Below, piece by piece: positions 55,453 through 63,678 of a stretch of 64,000 bases of DNA. Both the position numbers and the translations under genes were made by a program. This DNA comes from Streptomyces californicus (GTDB taxonomy: Bacteria > Actinomycetota > Actinomycetes > Streptomycetales > Streptomycetaceae). The stretch's first letter is position 1; each line of letters opens with the position of its first letter. The DNA lies in the NCBI RefSeq assembly GCF_000717645.1, contig NZ_JNZZ01000002.1, positions 434,001 to 498,000 on the forward strand. The letters are read 5' to 3'. A model generated the notes under the pieces. That model saw nothing but the letters and a program-made list of their open reading frames with translations, ran no database searches and had not been told where the DNA came from.

Positions 55453-56424
55453 ATGGGGAACGGACAGCAGTCGCCCTGGGGCGACCACCACCAGCATCAA
55501 CAGGGGTACCGACCGCCGCCGTACGGGGGACAGGCGCCCGCTCCCGGGGGCCCCGCGCCCTGGGAGGCCCCCACCGAGCCCTCCGGGCAGCCGGCCGCGC
55601 CGCCCCGGGGCGCGCACACCGTCGTCCCCGGGCCGCCTCCGCCCGGCGGCGGCCGCCGGAGCGCGGTCATCGCCGTCGTCGCCGCGACCGCCGTCGTCCT
55701 CGCCGCCGGGATCACCGGATTCCTGCTGCTCGGCGGGGAGGACGGAGAGCCGGAGGCGGGACCCACCGGGGCAGGTAGTGCCTCGCCTTCCCCCGGGAAG
55801 CCCCGGGCCGGAGCGGAGGACGGCGCGGAACCCCTCGTACCGGGCTGGAGGACGGTGACCAACGTCAAGCGCGGCATCGCGTTCGACGTGCCGGCGACCT
55901 GGGCGCTCAAGCCGTCGGGTTGGGTGAGCTACGTCGCGGAGAACGGCGACCCCGAGGAGACACCGCTCGTCGGCTTCGCCGCCCCGGCCGTCCTCAAGGA
56001 GAAGTGGTGCCGGTCCGACGACGACGGCAACGGCATCCAGGAGGACACCCCGCTCGCCGCAGCGGGCTCCCGGAGCGAGCCCGAAGCGCGCGACACCGCC
56101 GAGGCGGCGCGGGAGAACGCCCGTCTGTGGGTCTACGGAAGCTACGCGCAGCCGTCGAAGGACAAGGTCACGACCGGGGCCGCCAAGCCGTTCACCACGA
56201 AGTCGGGACTCAGCGGAAGCGTGGCGACGGCGACCTCCACGGGCGTCGACGGCGCGGGCCGCTGCGCCTACGACGGGAAGGCGACCGCGTTCGCCTTTCA
56301 GAACCCGGCGGGCGAGACGTTCTCCTGGACGTTCGTCGGCGTGCGCGGGGTCGACGACGAGGTGCCCGAGCAGACGGTACGCAAGATCCTCGGCACGGTC
56401 CGGCTCGTCGACGCCAAGCCCTGA
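55453..56424 (+). CDS. membrane-anchored protein with Pro-rich N-terminus
   Basis: 323 residues: Pro/Gly/Gln-rich cytoplasmic part (about 1-72), one transmembrane helix (about 75-97, AVIAVVAATAVVLAAGITGFLLL), then an extracytoplasmic domain from about 130 that starts VPGWRTVTNVKRGIAFDVPATWALKPSGWVSYV and has a few Cys. The pattern is common in Streptomyces surface proteins of unknown function; the domain resembles the secreted PsbP/LpqN-like fold only loosely. Divergent from the DUF5709 gene. Confidence 0.72.
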   Translation: MGNGQQSPWGDHHQHQQGYRPPPYGGQAPAPGGPAPWEAPTEPSGQPAAPPRGAHTVVPGPPPPGGGRRSAVIAVVAATAVVLAAGITGFLLLGGEDGEPEAGPTGAGSASPSPGKPRAGAEDGAEPLVPGWRTVTNVKRGIAFDVPATWALKPSGWVSYVAENGDPEETPLVGFAAPAVLKEKWCRSDDDGNGIQEDTPLAAAGSRSEPEARDTAEAARENARLWVYGSYAQPSKDKVTTGAAKPFTTKSGLSGSVATATSTGVDGAGRCAYDGKATAFAFQNPAGETFSWTFVGVRGVDDEVPEQTVRKILGTVRLVDAKP

Positions 56425-56520
56425 CGGCCCGCGCGGGCTCTCCACAACGGCGCGAAGGAGAGGTGCCGTGCCCCTCGGGAATCCGGACGACGGCCCCGGA
56501 CCCGCCGCACCGCCGGCTCG

Positions 56521-57339
56521 TTACGCGAAGCCGCCCGAGCGGGCCAGCCAGCGGCCGGCGTGCCGCGTCACCTCGATGGGACGGCCGAAGCACGCGGTCA
56601 TACGTTCCTGGGTGAGGACGTCCTGGACGGCTCCCCGCGCGAGCACGCGCCCCTCCCGCAGGAGCAGGGCGTGGGTGATCGCCGGGGACAGCTCCTCCAG
56701 ATGGTGGGTGACGGTCACCGTCGCCAACTCCGGCCGGGAGTCGGCCAGATGGCGCATGGTGTCGATGAGGTCCTCGCGCGAGGGCAGGTCGAGCGCGTTG
56801 AACGGCTCGTCGAGCAGCAGCAGGCCCGGGTCCGCCATGAGGGCTCGGGCGATGAGGACACGGGCGCGCTGGCCGCCCGAGCAGACGCCGTACGGGCGGT
56901 CGGCGAGCTCCTTGATCTGGAGTTCCGCGAGCAACGCGTGGGCGCGTTCGCGGACTTCGGCGTCGTACGCCTTCCACAGCGGCTGGACCGTTCCGCTGTG
57001 CCCGGTGAGGACGGTGGTGTGCCCCGTCAGCTCCGCCGGGACGCGCTGGGAGGTGGAGACATGGCCGATGCGGGCCCGCAGCTCCCGTACGTCGACCCGG
57101 CCGAGCCGGTGACCGAGGACGTCGACCGTGCCGGTGGTGGGAAACGTGGTGGCGCCGACGATCCGCAGCATGCTGGTCTTGCCCGCCCCGTTGGGGCCGA
57201 GCAGGGCCCAGTGCTCGCCCGCCCGCACCGTCCAGTCGATCCCGTCGAGGATGACCTGGCCCGTGGTGTGGCGGCTCATGCGCACACCGTCGAGAGCGGC
57301 GACGACCCGCCCGTGGCCGCAGCCGGTGTTCTCGTCCAT
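56521..57339 (-). CDS. ABC transporter ATP-binding protein (single-domain)
   Basis: 272 residues. Walker A GPNGAGKTS (48-56), Q-loop region STSQRVPAELTGH, signature CSGGQRARVLIARALM, Walker B LLLLDEP, H-loop VTVTHHLEEL. TALLLREGRVLARGAVQDVL is typical of ModF/YlmA-like stand-alone ATPases; no permease gene is adjacent. Start: AAGGAG abuts an ATG at 57351 and lies 12 bases before the ATG at 57339; the latter is chosen, with doubt. Confidence 0.86.
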   Translation of the reverse strand: MDENTGCGHGRVVAALDGVRMSRHTTGQVILDGIDWTVRAGEHWALLGPNGAGKTSMLRIVGATTFPTTGTVDVLGHRLGRVDVRELRARIGHVSTSQRVPAELTGHTTVLTGHSGTVQPLWKAYDAEVRERAHALLAELQIKELADRPYGVCSGGQRARVLIARALMADPGLLLLDEPFNALDLPSREDLIDTMRHLADSRPELATVTVTHHLEELSPAITHALLLREGRVLARGAVQDVLTQERMTACFGRPIEVTRHAGRWLARSGGFA

Positions 57340-57506
57340 GTCGTTGTCCATCTCCTTCGCGCCGACAGCCGTCGTCCCGTTCGGTCGGAGAGTAGCTGTA
57401 GACGGCATGCAGTCGCGCGGACGACTGCATGCCGGACACGGCGCCCGGTGCGGCGTCCTGCCCGCCGCGCGGCACCGCCGCTGTCCGCCGTCCGCCGCCA
57501 CCGGCC

Positions 57507-57881
57507 TCAGCGTCGTGCCAGGGCCAGCACGCTCAGCCCGAACATCAGGACGCCCAGCGGGAGATGGACCGCGGGCACGTGCGCCATGCCCACCGCGACC
57601 TGGACCGACGCCAGCGCCAGGAAGCCGGACGCGTGCAGGACCGGCCGGGGCGAGCCGCCGCCCGGCTTCCAGGCCAGCACCGCGGCGAGGACGTACAGCA
57701 TCGACGCCCCGTACATCACGCGGGCCCCGACGCTGTGCAGCACCTCTCCGTAGGACGTCGTCATCAGCAGCCCCGAGGAGACCGCCTGGAGGAAGATGGT
57801 CAGGGTCTGGAGGGCGATCGCGGTCCGCAGGAACGGGAATCCGTTCCGTGCCTTCCGCCGTGCCGTCGCCTGGGTGGCCAT
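57507..57881 (-). CDS. small four-helix membrane protein next to ECF sigma factor
   Basis: 124 residues with four hydrophobic segments (about 18-40, 52-68, 80-97, 103-121) and histidines in the helices (LHSVG, LHASG, MAHVPAVHLPLGVL) that could bind haem or metal. No named family recognised. Divergent from the sigma factor gene at 57977 with about 95 bases between starts, so it may be a target of that sigma factor or act as its membrane partner. Confidence 0.7.
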   Translation of the reverse strand: MATQATARRKARNGFPFLRTAIALQTLTIFLQAVSSGLLMTTSYGEVLHSVGARVMYGASMLYVLAAVLAWKPGGGSPRPVLHASGFLALASVQVAVGMAHVPAVHLPLGVLMFGLSVLALARR

Positions 57882-57976
57882 GCCATGCCCCTTTCTGCCG
57901 CCCGCGGGCGGTCGGTCGATAAGCTCTCACCACACCGACGACACGGGTGGGCGAAAGGTAAGGCGGGGCTTGGGCC

Positions 57977-58900
57977 TTGAGAGCGACAGAAGGGTCGGAC
58001 ACCGGTCCGGCGGCCGGTGAGCGCGGTCAACTGTTCAATCTGGCCTACCGGTTGCTCGGCTCGCTGGCAGATTCCGAGGACGCCGTGCAGGAGGCGTACA
58101 CCCGCTGGTACGCGCTGCCGCCGGCCCGGCGGGACGCGATCGCTTCGCCCGGGGCCTGGATGACGACGGTCACCGGCCGCATCTGCCTGGACGTGCTGCG
58201 CTCGGCACGGGTGCGGCGTGAACGCTACGTCGGCGCCTGGCTGCCCGATCCGCTGCCGGACCCGGACGAGCGCGGAGCCGCACAGACCGCCGATCCCGCC
58301 GACCGGATGGTCCTGGACGAGTCGGTGACCATGGCCTTCCTCGTCGTTCTGGAGGCCATGACGCCCGCCGAACGCGTCGCGTTCGTGCTCCACGACGTCT
58401 TCCGCTACCCGTTCGCGGAGATCGCCGTGGTACTCGGCCGTACCCCCGCCGCCTGCAAGCAGCTCGCGGCCTCGGCCCGGCGGCGGGTGCCCGCGGCCCG
58501 GCCGCCGGAGGCTGCGGACGTACGCACCGAGGCGGTACGGCGGATCAAGGCGGCCTGGGAGGACAAGGACATCGTGAGCCTCGTCGACGTCCTCGACCCG
58601 GCCGCCGTGATGACCGTGGACGGCGGCGGCCTGGCCGGTGCCGCGCCCCGCCCGATCGAGGGTGGCGCGCGCATCGCCCCGTACATGACCGCCATCGCCG
58701 ACCGGGCTCCCGGAATGCGACTCGTGGAGCGCTCGGTCAACGGTCTGCCGGGTCTGGTGGCACTGCGCGACGGCGCCGTGGTGACCGTGGCCGCGTTCGA
58801 CATCGCCGAGGGCCGTGTCAACCGGATCTGGGTGATCCGCAATCCGGAGAAGCTGCGCCCGTGGACGACATCGGTGGGGGCCGGGTCCGCTGACGGCTGA
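57977..58900 (+). CDS. ECF41-like RNA polymerase sigma factor with SnoaL-like C-terminus
   Basis: 307 residues from TTG (no alternative in-frame start; an upstream GTG runs into a stop). Region 2 about 12-80 (LFNLAYRLLGSLADSEDAVQEAYTRWYAL), linker WLPDPLPDP (WLPEP-like), region 4 about 110-165 (LTP-AERVAFVLHDVFRYPFAEIAVVLGRTPAACKQLAASARRRV), then a SnoaL-like domain with VDGGGLAGAAPRPIEG and terminal NPEKL, the hallmarks of ECF41. In ECF41 the C-terminal domain controls the sigma factor itself, and there is usually a COE oxidoreductase neighbour; here the neighbour is a small membrane protein. Confidence 0.88.
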   Translation: MRATEGSDTGPAAGERGQLFNLAYRLLGSLADSEDAVQEAYTRWYALPPARRDAIASPGAWMTTVTGRICLDVLRSARVRRERYVGAWLPDPLPDPDERGAAQTADPADRMVLDESVTMAFLVVLEAMTPAERVAFVLHDVFRYPFAEIAVVLGRTPAACKQLAASARRRVPAARPPEAADVRTEAVRRIKAAWEDKDIVSLVDVLDPAAVMTVDGGGLAGAAPRPIEGGARIAPYMTAIADRAPGMRLVERSVNGLPGLVALRDGAVVTVAAFDIAEGRVNRIWVIRNPEKLRPWTTSVGAGSADG

Positions 58901-58916
58901 ACGGCCCGCCCCGCGG

Positions 58917-59492
58917 CTACCCCCGCAGATCCAGCCGCATCAGTACCCGCGGATGCCCGGCCAGTACCGAGGTGGTGTCGGCCGCGTGGCTGAACCCGGC
59001 GCGCTCGAAGTTCTTCCGGATCCCGGCGTACGCCATCGTCAGATCCACCGTGTCGCCGCCGCTGTCCAGCGGGTACGCCTCGATCGCCGGCGCTCCGCGG
59101 TCGCGCGCGAACGCGACCGCGCCGGCGATCAGCGCGTGCGAGACGCCCTTGCCCCGGTGGCCGGGGCGCACGCGGATGCACCACAGCGACCAGACCGGCA
59201 GGGCGTCGACGTGCGGAATGCTGCGGCTCCGCGCGAAGGAGGTGACCGAACGCGGCGCCACGGCGGCCCAGCCGATCGGTTCGCCGCCTTCGTAGGCGAT
59301 CACCCCGGGCGGCGGCTCCGCACGGCACAGCCCGGCGACGTACTCCCCGCGGGCCGGGCCGCGCAGCTCCTTGTTGAGCTTGGCGGGGATGCGGTAGCTC
59401 AGACACCAGCAGACGTTGGCGCCGGGCGACTTCGGGCCGACCAGGGTACGGACGTCCTCGTACACCGAGGCCGGGCGCACGGCGATGTTCAT
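58917..59492 (-). CDS. GNAT family N-acetyltransferase
   Basis: 191 residues. GCN5 fold with VIAYEGGEPIGWAAVAPRSV and the acetyl-CoA loop CIRVRPGHRGKGVSHALIAGAVAFAR (about 105-130), ending FERAGFSHAADTTSVLAGHPRVLMRLDL. The N-terminal CWCLSYRIPAKLNKELRG segment is characteristic of a Streptomyces/Mycobacterium subgroup. Substrate unknown. ATG 59492 chosen where homology begins. Converges with the sigma factor gene, 16 bases between stops. Confidence 0.86.
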   Translation of the reverse strand: MNIAVRPASVYEDVRTLVGPKSPGANVCWCLSYRIPAKLNKELRGPARGEYVAGLCRAEPPPGVIAYEGGEPIGWAAVAPRSVTSFARSRSIPHVDALPVWSLWCIRVRPGHRGKGVSHALIAGAVAFARDRGAPAIEAYPLDSGGDTVDLTMAYAGIRKNFERAGFSHAADTTSVLAGHPRVLMRLDLRG

Positions 59493-59685
59493 GGGGCGAA
59501 CGATGCCACGGAACACCCCGGTGGAGGCGGCTTCCCGCGCAAACAGCACTCCCGGGCCCTTCCGCCGCCCCGACAGCAGCGGTCGCCACCGGATTCACGG
59601 GCTGACGCCGGGGCACGCTGACACCGTGGGGCCGGGGCGAGCCCCTCGCAGCGGAGTGCGTCGGCCTGGTTCCGGGGGTGTCGAT

Positions 59686-59772
59686 ATGAGCGGCCAGAAG
59701 ACGGTCACCTACGTCCTCTATGCCGTGCTCGTGATCCTGGGGGCGTGGTACGGGGCTCACATCGCCGATTAG
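59686..59772 (+). CDS. 28-residue single-helix membrane peptide
   Basis: MSGQKTVTYVLYAVLVILGA followed by WYGAHIAD: a short hydrophilic start, one transmembrane helix and a short polar tail. The upstream sequence GGGGGTG is a plausible ribosome binding site, and a hairpin follows. Coding is supported only by its membrane-peptide look; it could be spurious. Confidence 0.45.
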   Translation: MSGQKTVTYVLYAVLVILGAWYGAHIAD

Positions 59773-59774
59773 GT

Positions 59775-59801
59775 CCTGCCCGGCGGATCGGACCGGGCGG
59801 G
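59775..59801 (+). terminator. hairpin after the 28-residue peptide gene
   Basis: 9-bp arms with one mismatch (CCTGCCCGG / CCGGGCGGG) and a 9-base loop, starting three bases after the stop codon. Confidence 0.4.
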
Positions 59802-60091
59802 CGAGGCCGCCATCCGGCGAGCGACCCGCAGGCCCAGATCACGGTCCGGCGTCCGCAAGACGGCGTGTGCGACGTGGTTAGACACGGGAGGACTCCGCAA
59901 CGGCGCCGACTGTTCCCGACTCCACCGCACGCCACCGCCGTTCGACCTCATCAGTGCTCCGAACCGGACAGGCTGTGAACCTCTCATCGGCGGTCGCGGT
60001 GTCCAACAGGTGAGCAGCCGAATGGAGATGGGGGCGCGTCACGAGACCCGTTGCCCTACGGGGCGGCCCCTCAGTACGACGGAACGGTCCC
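59802..60091. other. intergenic interval without a recognised gene
   Basis: Less GC-biased than its surroundings, between the small membrane peptide gene and the end of a convergent lipoprotein gene. I see no supported gene or palindrome. Confidence 0.4.
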
Positions 60092-61132
60092 TCAGTACGG
60101 AGGCAGGCGCAGCGCTCCGGTGCCCTCCCGTACATCGTGGACGAGGCGGATCTTCCCCACGGGGACGCCCCTCTCGTCCGTGGTGACCAGTGCCGCGTCG
60201 TCGCTGTTGACGCACCGGCCCCGCGCGTCCGGCTCGGGGCAGTACAGAACGTAGCCGGTCTGCCGGTCCACGCGGCCCGGCTCCAGCCGCCAGATCCACT
60301 GGTAGTCGCTCACGACCACCCGGGGGTGGGTGGCACGCAGCCGCTCCGCCACCGCGCTCTGAACGGTCTCGCCGAACTTCTGGCGCTCCCGGAAGGGCCG
60401 GACCACCCGTGCGCTGCCCGTCGTATCGACCCGGCCCTGCTCGATCGCGTAACTCGCCGAGAAATACGTGTGCTTGGTGAGCGAGGCCAGAAGATCGGAG
60501 CGGGTCAGCCGCATGAGTGTCGGCCAGGACTCCTTGCCGCGGTCACGGCGTTCGGCCACGGCGGGGGAGACCACGTTCACGTACGACGCCTGCCCCTTCG
60601 CCAACGTGCTCTCGGGCCCGCTCGCCGCCACCCACCGCTGCACGCACCGGCCGATCTCGCCGAGCACCTTCGCCACGGTCTCGTTCGTCAACTCGGCGAC
60701 GACATAGGGCGGTGTGCCGGTCGGGCCCAGCGCGACGACCTCGTAGCCGCAGGAGTCGAACGCCGTCGCGAGCGTACGGAAGTCCTCGGCCTGCTGGCGG
60801 CCGCGCCGCACGGCGTCGGCGAGGACGCCGGCGCAGTCCTTGCCGTCACAGAGACCCCCTCGCACCTTGTCCGTGTCGATGCGGAGGCGGACCACGGCAT
60901 CACGGTCGTCGGTCACCGCGAACGTGACCTCCGAACCTCCCGTGCCCGGAAAGAGCGTCCGAGCCCCGATCGCCTTGAGCTGACCGGGGTGGTGCTTCTC
61001 GGCCAGTTCCTCCGCGGCCCGCCGGTCGTCCTCGGTGCCGACCACGCCGCACGCGCCCAGGAGCACGGTCAGCGAACCCGTCAGTACGCCGGTCATGACG
61101 GCTCTCCATCGTCTACGCCGTGATCCGGCCAT
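60092..61132 (-). CDS. lipoprotein of unknown function
   Basis: 346 residues. A basic N-terminus (RRRRWR), hydrophobic segment and lipobox LLGAC with C28. The mature part is a predicted alpha/beta protein with Cys pairs (GGLCDGKDCAG; YVLYCPEPDARGRCVN), starting DDRRAAEELAEKHHPGQLKAIGARTLFPGTGGSEVTFAVTDDRDAVVRL. Similar uncharacterised lipoproteins are widespread in Streptomyces. A near-perfect MacR-type site lies 77 bases upstream of the start, in keeping with the lipoprotein targets described for MacR. Confidence 0.72.
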   Translation of the reverse strand: MAGSRRRRWRAVMTGVLTGSLTVLLGACGVVGTEDDRRAAEELAEKHHPGQLKAIGARTLFPGTGGSEVTFAVTDDRDAVVRLRIDTDKVRGGLCDGKDCAGVLADAVRRGRQQAEDFRTLATAFDSCGYEVVALGPTGTPPYVVAELTNETVAKVLGEIGRCVQRWVAASGPESTLAKGQASYVNVVSPAVAERRDRGKESWPTLMRLTRSDLLASLTKHTYFSASYAIEQGRVDTTGSARVVRPFRERQKFGETVQSAVAERLRATHPRVVVSDYQWIWRLEPGRVDRQTGYVLYCPEPDARGRCVNSDDAALVTTDERGVPVGKIRLVHDVREGTGALRLPPY

Positions 61133-61209
61133 GGTCCGCTCCTCCGCCTACCGCTGTCCTGTCCCGCCCCGCATTCCTGTGACAGTAGGACGGGCGGCCG
61201 GGAGTCGGA

Positions 61210-61225
61210 TGAGTACGGCTACTCA
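61210..61225. promoter_or_regulatory. MacR-type palindrome, one mismatch
   Basis: TGAGTACGGCTACTCA: differs from the consensus TGAGTAC-nn-GTACTCA at one position. Located between the divergent lipoprotein and protease genes, 77 bases before the lipoprotein start. Confidence 0.55.
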
Positions 61226-61298
61226 ACGCGGTACGGGGTGTCGCCGCGGGCGGCTGCGGGGGCGCCGCACTCTCTCCCGGAGCATCGCGTCATTGGCA

Positions 61299-61356
61299 TG
61301 GACCTGACTTTTGAACTCCGCTACAGTCCGGGGCAGCACATCTGAGAGCGCTCTCA
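61299..61356 (+). promoter_or_regulatory. promoter and LacI-type operator of the protease gene
   Basis: TGGACC (61299-61304) and TACAGT (61322-61327) are a -35/-10 pair with 17-base spacing. Just downstream TGAGAGCGCTCTCA (61343-61356) is a perfect 14-bp palindrome close to TGGGAGCGCTCCCA, the operator of CebR/CelR-type LacI repressors; it would lie at about +9 to +22, blocking transcription. Confidence 0.6.
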
Positions 61357-61435
61357 TGCAGCACGCTCGACATGCGCTCCCGGACGCCTCCCGTTCCACC
61401 CCCACGTCGTTGGAACAACAGGAAGGGTCACTCCC

Positions 61436-62581
61436 TTGAGACACGCAACCCTGCTGCGGACCGGTCTGTCCGCTCTCCTGCTCGTCGGAGCCTGGGCCGC
61501 CGCCGGCCCGTCGTCCGCCTCCGCCGCCCCCACCGAATCCGCACCGGCGCCCGCCTCCGCCGCCCTGCTCACCGCGATGCAGCGCGACTTCGGCATCAGT
61601 GAGAGCGAGGCCGTCACCCGGCTCGCCGACGAGAAGAAGGCCACCGCGCTGGAGCCGAAGGCGCAGCGCGCCGCAGGTTCGGCCTTCGGGGGCGCCTGGT
61701 TCGACGCGACGTCCCGCAAGCTGGTCGTCGCCGTCACGGACGCCGACAGGGCCGGCGCCGTCCGGGCCGCCGGCGCCGACGTCCGCGTCGTCGAGCACTC
61801 GGCCCGGCAGCTCGACGCGGCGAAGGCCCGTATCGACGCCCTGTCCGCGCCGGACGGGGTGAGCAGCTGGCACGTCGATCCGGCGAGCAGCAGCGTCGTC
61901 GTGAACGTGGTCGCGTCCGAGCAGCGTGACAACGATGTCCGCGCGTTCGTGGCGAAGGCCCGTGAGGCCGGGCCGGTGACGGTGAAGGCCACCGCCGAAG
62001 CGCCCCGGACCTTCGCCGCCGGAACGGTCGGAGGCGACCCGTACTACACGGGCAACGTCCGCTGCTCGATCGGCTTCTCCGTCCACGGCGGCTTCGTCAC
62101 CGCCGGACACTGCGGCGGTGCGGGCCAGTCCGTGCGCGGCTGGGACGGATCGGCCATCGGCAACTTCCAGGGCTCGTCCTTCCCGGGCAACGACTACGCC
62201 TGGGTGAACGTGGCCAACGGCTGGTGGACCGTCCCGGTCGTCCTCGGCTGGGGCACCGTCTCCGACCAGCTCGTCCGCGGCTCCAACGAGGCGCCCGTCG
62301 GTGCGTCGATCTGCCGCTCCGGCTCCACCACACGCTGGCACTGCGGCCGGGTCCTCGCCAAGAACGAGACCGTCAACTACAGCCAGGGCGCCGTCCACCA
62401 GATGACCAAGACGAGCGTCTGCGCCGAAGGCGGCGACTCCGGCGGTTCGTTCATCAGCGGCGACCAGGCGCAGGGCGTCACCTCCGGCGGCTGGGGCAAC
62501 TGCTCCTCCGGCGGGGAGACCTGGCACCAGCCGGTCAACGAGATCCTCAACCGGTACGGGCTGCGGCTGCACACCGCCTGA
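61436..62581 (+). CDS. streptogrisin-like S1 family serine protease, prepro form
   Basis: 381 residues from TTG with GGAAGGG upstream. Signal peptide to about ASA-APT (30), alpha-lytic-type pro-region about 40-195, mature protease from about TVGGDPYYTGN (197). Catalytic triad H225 (TAGHC), D253 (GNDYAWV), S335 (GDSGGS); three likely disulfides C210-C226, C293-C303, C329-C356. Secreted, pro-region needed for folding. No chitin-binding extension, so nearer streptogrisin A/B/D than C. A LacI-type palindrome overlaps the start of transcription. Confidence 0.93.
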   Translation: MRHATLLRTGLSALLLVGAWAAAGPSSASAAPTESAPAPASAALLTAMQRDFGISESEAVTRLADEKKATALEPKAQRAAGSAFGGAWFDATSRKLVVAVTDADRAGAVRAAGADVRVVEHSARQLDAAKARIDALSAPDGVSSWHVDPASSSVVVNVVASEQRDNDVRAFVAKAREAGPVTVKATAEAPRTFAAGTVGGDPYYTGNVRCSIGFSVHGGFVTAGHCGGAGQSVRGWDGSAIGNFQGSSFPGNDYAWVNVANGWWTVPVVLGWGTVSDQLVRGSNEAPVGASICRSGSTTRWHCGRVLAKNETVNYSQGAVHQMTKTSVCAEGGDSGGSFISGDQAQGVTSGGWGNCSSGGETWHQPVNEILNRYGLRLHTA

Positions 62582-62586
62582 TCCCG

Positions 62587-62622
62587 GGGAGCCGCGCCGC
62601 CCTGCCCGGCGGGGCGGCTCCC
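62587..62622. terminator. hairpin between convergent protease and nucleotidyltransferase genes
   Basis: GGGAGCCGC (62587-62595) pairs with GCGGCTCCC (62614-62622), with further partial pairing inside. Confidence 0.55.
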
Positions 62623-62715
62623 GCTGCCGGGCGGCCACCGGGAGCGGACAGGGCCGCCGCCGGGCCGGGTGCGCCGGGAAACCGGGGGCGGGCGGACACG
62701 CGAGCGCACCTGTGG

Positions 62716-63357
62716 CTAGAGGTCCGCGATCCAGGGGTGTTCCGGGTGTACGCGGGCGAGCAGCTCGGCCAGAGTTCCGCGCTGCGCCGAGGTCATGTGG
62801 GGGACGGTCGCCTCGAAGTCCGCCCGGTCCTTCCGGCGGGCGTGCTTGGCCTTGAACAGCAGGACCAGTTCGGGCGCCAGATACGGGATGCCGTCCTGGG
62901 TGTGATGGATGATGTCGCTGTAGGGGAGCCGTAGCCTCTCATCGCGGCGGCAGATCCAGAGGTCGCCGTCGTGCGGTTCGCGGAACACGTCGAGCAGGTA
63001 GTTTCCGGTGGCCGGATCGCGGAGCCACGTCTGGTGAACGGCGGTCAGCACCTCCGGTGCGGGGTCCTCCCAGATCCGGCCGCTGCCCGCCGCGTCGAAG
63101 ACATGTCCGGGGAAGCGGCCGCGGACCCGGGGAAAGCTCGCGGCCGGAATCGCGATCTCGATGTCCCCGTGGGCGCGCGTCTGCCTGCCGTGGAACAGGT
63201 CCAGCGCCCAGCCGGCGGCCACGTACCAGGGCGTGCCGATCCCCGTCAGCCGCTGCGCGACCTCGCTCGGTGTCCAGCAGGAAGACCACCGGTCAGGAAG
63301 GCTTTCGATCTCTTCGGGTGACAGCTCGATGCCCCCGCCGGGCAGTTGCTCGCTCAC
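62716..63357 (-). CDS. nucleotidyltransferase of the ANT(2'')-like family
   Basis: 213 residues from GTG. The minimal nucleotidyltransferase motif is GWALDLFHGRQTRAHGDIEIAI: G49-W50 and H63-x-D65-x-E67. Downstream KAKHARRKDRADFEATVPHMT is typical of this COG10706-type group related to aminoglycoside 2''-adenylyltransferases. Some members inactivate aminoglycosides, most have unknown substrates; resistance should not be assumed. Confidence 0.78.
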   Translation of the reverse strand: MSEQLPGGGIELSPEEIESLPDRWSSCWTPSEVAQRLTGIGTPWYVAAGWALDLFHGRQTRAHGDIEIAIPAASFPRVRGRFPGHVFDAAGSGRIWEDPAPEVLTAVHQTWLRDPATGNYLLDVFREPHDGDLWICRRDERLRLPYSDIIHHTQDGIPYLAPELVLLFKAKHARRKDRADFEATVPHMTSAQRGTLAELLARVHPEHPWIADL

Positions 63358-63545
63358 CGCAGGAACCTATCAGCGGAGTCGAAGGGCAGGGGTCCGGAGC
63401 GGTAGTCCGCCGACGACCATCCGAAGCCATCAGGTCGACCGGGGCGCGCCCCGGCCCCCGCTCCTCGACCGCGCCCGACTGCCGGCCGGAGAGATGTCCT
63501 GTGCCGGCGTCCGGCGTCCGATGCCCGCTGCCGGCGAGGCGTCGT

Positions 63546-63584
63546 GATCCGCCGCGACCACGGTCCCTGTGGTCGCGGCGGATC
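63546..63584. terminator. terminator-like hairpin in a divergent intergenic region
   Basis: Perfect 16-bp arms GATCCGCCGCGACCAC / GTGGTCGCGGCGGATC with a 7-base loop, followed by GCTTTATTCC on the plus strand. Both flanking genes point away from it, so it terminates neither. Confidence 0.6.
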
Positions 63585-63630
63585 GCTTTATTCCTAGGAC
63601 CTCTGGTCGAATCCTGTGTACTTTAGGAAT

Positions 63631-63651
63631 GAACCTAGGGAGTCTAGGTTC
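63631..63651. promoter_or_regulatory. TetR-type operator upstream of tetR gene
   Basis: GAACCTAG (63631-63638) and CTAGGTTC (63644-63651), perfect 8-bp arms around GGAGT, 27 bases before the TetR start. The region is markedly AT-richer than its surroundings and contains TACTTT (63619) as a possible -10. Typical of TetR autoregulation. Confidence 0.65.
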
Positions 63652-63678
63652 GGCAGGGATGCGGAGGGGGAGCCTCGC

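Noticed and set aside
62716..63357. Aminoglycoside resistance gene
   Set aside because: The nucleotidyltransferase motif is present, but this subgroup is broad and mostly uncharacterised; nothing in the context supports a resistance role.
63600..63630. tRNA-like string GGTCGAATCC
   Set aside because: No acceptor stem, D arm or anticodon arm can be built around it; the region is better explained as the TetR promoter.
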